Source: Ceratodon purpureus (Eukaryota; Streptophyta; Bryopsida; Pseudoditrichales; Ditrichaceae). From it: a DNA stretch of 64,000 nucleotides. The notes under the pieces were generated by a model. It saw only the letters and a list, made by a program, of their open reading frames with translations, had not been told where the DNA came from and made no database searches. Position 1 is the stretch's first letter. Each line of letters starts with the position of its first letter. Location of the stretch: assembly GCA_014871385.1 (NCBI GenBank), contig CM026427.1, forward strand, positions 14,034,430 through 14,098,429. The letters are read 5' to 3'. Made by a program: the position numbers and the translations under genes. This document shows, piece after piece, positions 57,628 through 64,000 of the stretch.

Positions 57628-58318
57628 AGAAGCACAATAAAGTGGACCACAAAAGTGCTTAGATATTTGCAAGTTTCAACCCTTTTGCAAAAGTGATGGA
57701 AAGATGTAATTGAAGTCAAATTTTTATGCTATGGATTCTCAACTTGAAAAAAACTCGTGTCAAGTAGACACTTTAAAGTTATTGTATGAAGGCTTTAAAT
57801 CCAAGCAAAGTGAATGCAGTCATTTGAAAAAGTGGCTAGAAAAGAATCAAAACCTATCTAAAAATCACTTTTGATGAAGTGGGGCCCTTTGTATGCTTAA
57901 GAGGTATTCTAAAATAGTCAATTCATATAGTCATTGTTTGATTTAGGGTTCCAAAAGTACTGCAAGGATGTTTTTAGGAGGGTCTTTTCCGCGATACTTT
58001 TTGTCACTTTTTTATCACTGAACATTGTTTTTTAAATTGAAAAAAACATCATCTAAAGACAATAGAGGGCCCCAAATGAAGAAATCAAGACTTAGGAAAA
58101 GTTTATTTCCATGATTTAGAATTAGTGGTCAAATTTATTTTCAATTCACGATGTTCTTTTTATGAAGATGTGTGTAAGATCCTGTATGACACCCTGGAAA
58201 GTGACTAAAATGCTCAAAAACTACACCAAAATGCTCAAAATCAGCTTTGAAAAACAGCACACTTCATATTCACTTCATAGTGATCACATTTTGCACTTTG
58301 TGGTCCACTTTATTGTAC
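57628..58318. mobile_element. MITE-like element, AAAGTGGACCA family, copy 2
   Basis: The inverted ends CACAATAAAGTGGACCACAA and TTTGTGGTCCACTTTATTGT are about 20 bp long, or 28 bp with mismatches. The interior matches 8410-8918 closely in order and sequence. It is absent from duplication copy A, so it inserted after the duplication. Confidence 0.78.
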
Positions 58319-58561
58319 TCTCTCCCTGTTTCTTAGAAATTGAGGAATATGGAGCAAAAAGAAGAATAATACAACATAAGTCATATCTTGGCTTAATTTT
58401 GGAATAACCCCAACTTTTAATTACGTATTCACAAAGAGTCTAAAGTTTTTCTTTCTTTCTTTAAACTTAACTGTTTTCATCAAAACTACAAATACAAAAT
58501 GCTACAAATACAAAATTTGTCTACAAGTTATTACAATAACCCACTTTGTTAACATCCTTAA

Positions 58562-59381
58562 CCCCTAAAGCATCAACTCAACAGTTTTGGTATGATTTAG
58601 GGTCCGGTCAGGCTCCCTATGAGTCAAATTTTTACCGAATGTCGCTCTAAATTTGGCACAGCATGGAAAATTTTCATACCTTTTTAACAAGACCATTCAT
58701 GCTTCAAAATTCCTCATAATTTAGGAGATATCCGCAGTCAAAATTTGAAAATACTATTCGGGCATGCTAAAATCTGCTCAAAACTGCAGTATATGCCAAA
58801 ATTAATTGGATCACAGAAACTTCAAAAATTCACCAAAAATTGAAATTTTACTTTTTTTCAAGTTTTATTTTTCCTACATGTAAATAAAATTTGAAGGCAT
58901 GATCTCACCGCTCGGATTCCCAATCCAATATTTGTATGTATGTCTTTTTTACTATCATGGACCGACCTTTGCATTTAAATTTCAGCATACCTCCATGTGA
59001 AAATTCAAGCATTTCTTTTGGTTTTGTAGGTTGTATGAGGAAAAAATTCCATGGACATATTCCTAACTCATCTAGGAACAAGAATTTGAAGAGCCTCACA
59101 TCTAGTTTGCTTTTCAAATTGGTTTTTTTGGCTCACGAAACACTTGAAACCCATTTTGCAACATGGAAAAAATACTTTTTTTCCAACTTAGAACGTTACG
59201 ATCTCACAAACAGTCAAGAGTTTGAATCTAATATTTGGGGTACACATACATGTACAAGTAAGGTACTAGATCATACAGTTATTTCCCCCAAAATACATCA
59301 TAACTTAAAAACTAACACCTTGTATTGAAATAGTCTCATTTTGACGGTTTTTGGTAGTTTGAGGCCTTTCAAATTCAGGGG
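58562..59381. mobile_element. TTAA-flanked short element, copy 5
   Basis: The left end CCCCTAAAGCATC follows TTAA (58558-58561). The right end ..AAATTCAGGGG precedes TTAA (59382-59385). Its interior resembles copy 4. Frames inside (58936-59328) are not protein-like. Confidence 0.6.
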
Positions 59382-59410
59382 TTAACGTATATTGAGCACT
59401 TGATGCCAAA

Positions 59411-62178
59411 AAAGAATTATTTTCACCAATTAATACATGAATTGGAATAGATTGTACAATAGTAGGAACCCCCACCCATAATAACATTTTAAATCAAAAC
59501 TCTACATTACCACCAATGCTAATTTTTCACACAATCTTGACCTATATAACCTACAAAAACACTACATTTAGAATTTTCTAACATTTACAACAAGTACATT
59601 CTGATCACCAACCAAGTCTTTTTTTAGTATGTTGAACAGGTTTTCTTATAGACTGGACTTTGTTGTAAAACCTCCACTATTGACTATCAAGTTGGCAACA
59701 GAGTCGGCTCCCGTCGTTGAAAACTAGGAATCCTCACGCCACGTGGCAACCAGAATCGAAACAGAAGAAGGCCGTCGATGCTCAATCCTCAGATTATCCT
59801 TTTCCATTTGAATTTCATTTTCCTAATATCGATTCGGTGTGTTTGGGATGAGAGCAGGTGCCCACTGCCCAGCTGGAGCAACGGGAAGAAAGGATTGGAA
59901 CGTGGATGCGCGAGCACACCTGTCGGAGGCAATTATTAGCTAACGAGAACCCAATGTCGGCAATTACTTCAATTTTGCAAGCCTAGGGATATCATCAATA
60001 ACTCATCTGACATATATCACTTGGGCCAAATGGATCATCAAATGGATGCGTGAATCTCTCATCGCAAGGGAAGGAGAGAGGAGTCCCTTACAACCTCACA
60101 TGATTCATGAAGCTGGAGCCCCAGGGTCCAGATCAGTAAAATTACATGCACAGACAGGTGAGTGTAAGAATTACGGATGAATTGAGGGAGCTGGGAGCTG
60201 CTGCAGGGCCGGCGGTCAGCTGTCTCGATCGCACTCATACACTCCTCGCAGGCACGGTCATGCACGTCAATGGCCGTTTGGCGTCGAGGTCACTACGTGT
60301 TCCACGGAGTATGCTTCACGCTTCACGCTTCACGATTTCACTGCATAATTTCGACAATAATGGAGTTCCCGGTGGGTTGCACATACACATCAGGCGACAC
60401 AAGTGTGCCAGATTGCTGGATCCTTGCAAGGCCAGGACAAGCTGTTGATCGTTCACTCAGTCTTGCACATGGAGCGTTGTACCTGCCTTGGGCCCTTGCC
60501 GAGACGAGTTCAATGCGGAATTCTGCAGTTCCAGTGCTTGCAGGCATCTCATCTGCGAGGATAGCAACGTCTGTGGTTCTGCAACATTGCACTGAAGTGA
60601 TGAGCATTTCTTCTACTCTTCCTTTTTCACCTTTCTCGTGAACCAACATAAAACTGGGTCACATGTTCTCAAATGTTCATATCCAGCACCTCTCAAATGT
60701 CCATATCCAGCACATTCAAGGCAATCCATATGTGCGCATGAGTAATATTCATGCTTGGGGTCCCAAATGCAACAATTTATCCCATTACAGCAATTACAGA
60801 AGGTAGGGATGCTGGTCTTTATACGATGTATTGCAAAGTTATGGGTGAGGTCTACTGTAGCACCGTAGCAGATTTGTCCTATTAATATTTTTTGAAGAAA
60901 AATGGAAAATTAAGAGGACAAATAAATGAAAATAGAACATATTAATTGAGAATTGATTGTTAATTAAATGTTATATATTAATAGAATAATTTAGTTTTTT
61001 CAGTTGAATGGTTTTTATTAATTATTAGTCTTCACTTGAATTGTTTTTCTTATTGTTTTTTTTGGTCCAAGTATATCTATTTACTTAATGTTCACAAATG
61101 TAACTTTGTTCCGCGTCAAAAGTAACAACAACATTAAGTAACGTGAGTGATGACAATAATATAAAATTCATACATCAAAGATAGATGTAATGTTGAAATT
61201 CCTAAAATATGTACTCTAGAGCGTATATGACATCAACCACATTTTTTGGTTGATTGGTTTTCAAGAGTCTAAAGGAAATAGTATTGTGTTTTGAAGGAAA
61301 ATAATACCATGGCCATCTATTCAGTTTATTTTGAATAGACCTTGGGACTGTATAATGGAAGGATACACACTTCAATCATGTTGGTACTTGAAGCTCTTCT
61401 TTCTTTGTTCACAATTTCTACAACCAATGTTGGGGCAGCATCTTCTTACTGATTTTTTCACTTACCAATAAAGCATCGTTTATCTTTGCTGGTCACTTGG
61501 TTCATTTCGGCAAGTTTCTTCCAATTTGACTCAAAGATCCATGAATAGAAGATAGCCATAAGACGGTTTCTAGAATGTTATGCCATGGAAAGTTCATGGT
61601 TGTATTTGACATATACTTCTAGGAGTTACATACCAGAAACTACAGTGTAACAAGTTGTATTCCATGGGTAACAATGGTCGGTCGTTCTCTGAGGCCAGCT
61701 GCCTGCAGGGATGGGAAGAAGTTGACTCTTCGCTAGCATGTGGGCTCTGGGTTGCCATTTGGGAGCTCAATTGTTTGCCAGGTCTGTCCGTAACATGTAA
61801 ATTATTGTGAACTTCACTCTCAAAATGGGTGGCCTTCCAGATTCAGGATCACCACTGTCATTGACAATGAAAGAATACCTACAAGTAAGACCAAGTTGCA
61901 AGACTGGATTTTCTCGCGGGTGACAAAGAAAAAATATACAAGACAGAAGAGCTGGAAGGCAGGCTTACAGTGCCAGCCATACTGGTAGAAGTCTGAATAT
62001 TGATGTGCATCATTTCACTCCCATGGCTGAACTCTCGGATTTTGCCTTCTAGCAGAGACTGGCAATCTTTGAGCTATCGTAGCACCATAGAAGGGTCACC
62101 ACCCAGTGAGCAAATATTTACTCCTATTTCTATGGAAAAAAAAATGTTCACCTTTCAAAAAACGAATTTCTTAATTTT
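59411..62178. other. Intergenic with a GC-richer island at 59.69-60.65 kb
   Basis: The island holds a perfect ABRE/G-box palindrome GCCACGTGGC (59738-59747) and overlapping frames on both strands (60146-60448, 60270-60641 plus; 60338-60649 minus). None has a recognised motif, so strand and reality of a gene cannot be decided. The rest is AT-rich. Confidence 0.35.
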
Positions 62179-62769
62179 TCAATCATGAGCAAAAAATATT
62201 CTCAAAATGATCCCAAATACCTCAGAACTAATGTTTATATATTTTAATTCTATTTTCATGTTTTTCTCCTCACAATTTTTCAAATTCTTAATTTTTATTT
62301 TAAAATGTTTTTGGGGCAAACCCAATATGCTGCTAGGTATGCAATTTGTGAGAACTGGTTCAGACCATATGAAGCCAACTGGTTTATGCCACATCCAGTA
62401 TTCACCCAGATCCCTTTGTTTTGGCTTGATGGTAATTGTCCAGGCCTTGGTTTTGCTGCTTGAGGAGGCTGCAGTAATATCCCGTAGATCAATTCTCATG
62501 TCTTGAATTGTTTGTGTTTTTGATTGCAGGTGCAAACTAAGGGAATTCATTGCAAGTAAGACCACACTAGTGATTGTGATTTCTTGTTCCACTGAGCTAT
62601 CACGGCAACTTTTTTCACACGCTACCGTACCCAAGACATGCTTAACCTGCATTTTACATACCCTGGTAAGATGGGTCAAGTCCACAAATATGAATTTTCT
62701 TAGCATCACTTTTAGAGTCTCTCCAAGAAGTACAATAGGTTTCGAGTTTGAGGGGGTTCCCTGTGCCAA
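62179..62769 (-). CDS. Hypothetical protein or gene remnant
   Basis: A 196-codon frame starting MAQGTPSNSKPIVLLG on the minus strand. The first 130 residues have balanced composition and a cysteine-containing section (RVCKMQVKHVLGTVACEK). The last 40 are Lys/Ile-rich, as expected of AT-rich noncoding read-through. No family recognised. It may be an exon of a longer gene or a decayed copy. Confidence 0.2.
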   Translation of the reverse strand: MAQGTPSNSKPIVLLGETLKVMLRKFIFVDLTHLTRVCKMQVKHVLGTVACEKSCRDSSVEQEITITSVVLLAMNSLSLHLQSKTQTIQDMRIDLRDITAASSSSKTKAWTITIKPKQRDLGEYWMWHKPVGFIWSEPVLTNCIPSSILGLPQKHFKIKIKNLKNCEEKNMKIELKYINISSEVFGIILRIFFAHD

Positions 62770-64000
62770 TTTCTTAGCATTGGTTTCAACAAATATAGTA
62801 AAATGTTAAAATAATTAAAAATAGTTTTTACAATTTCATTCTCTCATTTTTAGGTCTATTTTTAACCTCGTATTTTTATTATTTATAATGTTTTTTTTCT
62901 TCTCCTTCATAGCCAAATATACTAAAATTTATCTTTATTTATTTTTTAGCTATTTGTATCACTATCCAAAGTAGTTTATAAAATATATTCTTTAGTGTTA
63001 TTATTTCTTCTGTTTCATTTAATATACATTGAAAAACACAACATGATTGGACGGATTCATGGACTAATGAATGGTCCAAGGTTTGTTGAAGTTCAATAAA
63101 ATTCTATTAATTTTTTATATTTATTTCTCACTTGATATTGATTCTACTCAAACAAACAACTCCACCAAACGAATTATGCAATTTCATCACAAATTGTGGT
63201 TCATAAATTTGTTTAAAATAGCACATGAAAGTAATGAATTTATTTTTTGGATGTATTGGTCATTTCTTATATTTAAGGGTAAAAAAGGACAAAGAAAATG
63301 ATACAATGATGATTCACAAATGAATGTTTTACAGCATTTGTGTAAATTTTTTGCACTGTAAAAGTCAAAGGTTTTGTACTAATATGATAAATATGATGTT
63401 GGTTACTTGTGCACCAAATTTTAGATTTAACAAAGAGGTGTAGCATTGTGAAAAAGTTGTATAAGGATCATGGGTGTTAATGCTATTTTATTTTTTGACA
63501 AACGATTTTTTTTTTAAGAATAGAAATCCATGCGGTCAAAACAAAGGTTTTTATCTATTCTTGAAGTGATAAAAAAATAAATTAAAAAAAATAAAAAAAA
63601 TTAAAAAAAATCTTTATCTTTTATGCGACAAAGAAATAGTTATCTTTTGCTCGACCAAAAAAGATGAAAAAACTTTTGCTCCTTCTAAAATGAAAATCTT
63701 CCACAATATAAGAATTTTTTAATGACAATACCAAAACCAATCATGTTAGTTACTTGCACAAAAAATCTTAAAGGTAGTTTAAGGGTGTATCAAAAAAATT
63801 GAGCCGCCCGAGGAGTAGGAAAAAAGGTTTTGGGCACTATACATTTTTTTTTTGAGGTTTAGTGCAAAAAACATTTATATTCCCGCAAAGCTCTTGCAAT
63901 TCCTATGTCTACAAAAAAATTCGGAAACTCATATCTAAAATTGACATTATAGAAACTTGCCCAAATTTTCAAAAAGCCCTCTCGCCGATTAGGGGTTAAA
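62770..64000. other. AT-rich; right end of a TTAA element at the border
   Basis: No gene seen. The last bases read ATTAGGGG followed by TTAA (63996-63999), the same right end as the TTAA family. Its left end was not found with confidence. Confidence 0.4.

Larger units (their letters stand above)
53842..59410 (+). repeat. Segmental duplication, copy B
   Basis: Same-orientation copy of 48,768-52,850, about 5.07 kb downstream of it. It is longer because it holds three small inserted elements (56,553-57,485; about 57,620-58,325; the longer version at 58,562-59,381). The first ~1.9 kb is nearly identical to copy A. Confidence 0.88.

Noticed and set aside
60270..60649. Overlapping plus and minus frames in the GC-rich island
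   Set aside because: Both strands are open for over 100 codons, as expected from GC-rich DNA. No motif decides between them.

Overview
The window looks like nuclear DNA of a land plant, most likely a bryophyte (moss-like). It has spliced genes with GT-AG introns, long AT-rich intergenic DNA, and plant-specific proteins: an EBS/SHL-type BAH-PHD histone reader, a STIG1-like cysteine-rich secreted protein, and fragments of a TMK-like receptor kinase and a CYP704/CYP86-like P450. Land plant is well supported; moss is an inference.

Layout. 0-12 kb: a four-helix membrane protein (1079-1687), a STIG1-like protein (5207-5938), a near-perfect 161-bp hairpin (558-718) behind an LTR-like TATA cassette, small inverted-repeat transposons and minisatellites. 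12.3-17.0 kb: the BAH-PHD gene (five coding exons, complete) and a divergent C2-domain ORF on the minus strand. 17,441-37,032: one very large, apparently complete Mutator-like element (MULE) of 19,592 bp. It has 352-bp terminal inverted repeats that differ by one base in my hand alignment, and a perfect 9-bp target duplication. 37.2-38.5 kb: CSN8, a COP9 signalosome subunit, whose start codon lies 144 bp beyond the MULE target duplication. 43-46 kb: another TATA-cassette pair, a foldback, and a tail-anchored acidic protein. 48.8-59.4 kb: a direct segmental duplication carrying two copies of a small gene, each copy modified by different small transposons. 59.4-64 kb: mostly unrecognised AT-rich DNA.

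The MULE is the main discovery. Its left arm encodes a 1,192-aa transposase in four exons (DDE triad plus SWIM zinc finger) and a small TATA-driven ORF. Its right arm encodes, convergently, a predicted 1,661-aa protein in five exons with N-terminal zinc fingers and a C-terminal Ulp1-type cysteine protease domain. Between the arms lie about 6.5 kb of AT-rich cargo with captured, decayed pieces of a host receptor kinase and a P450, introns included. The motif GTGACAC/GTGTCAC occurs about 29 times in the element by hand count. All are in the TIRs and the two gene arms, none in the cargo, and only three were found in the remaining 44 kb. This resembles the element-specific short motifs bound by VANC-type anti-silencing proteins of Arabidopsis VANDAL elements, but with a different motif and gene set.

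A second lead is a family of short elements with CCCTAAA-type ends flanked by TTAA. One of them has an empty site visible in the sister copy of the segmental duplication, which is the pattern expected of a TTAA-targeting (piggyBac-like) transposase.
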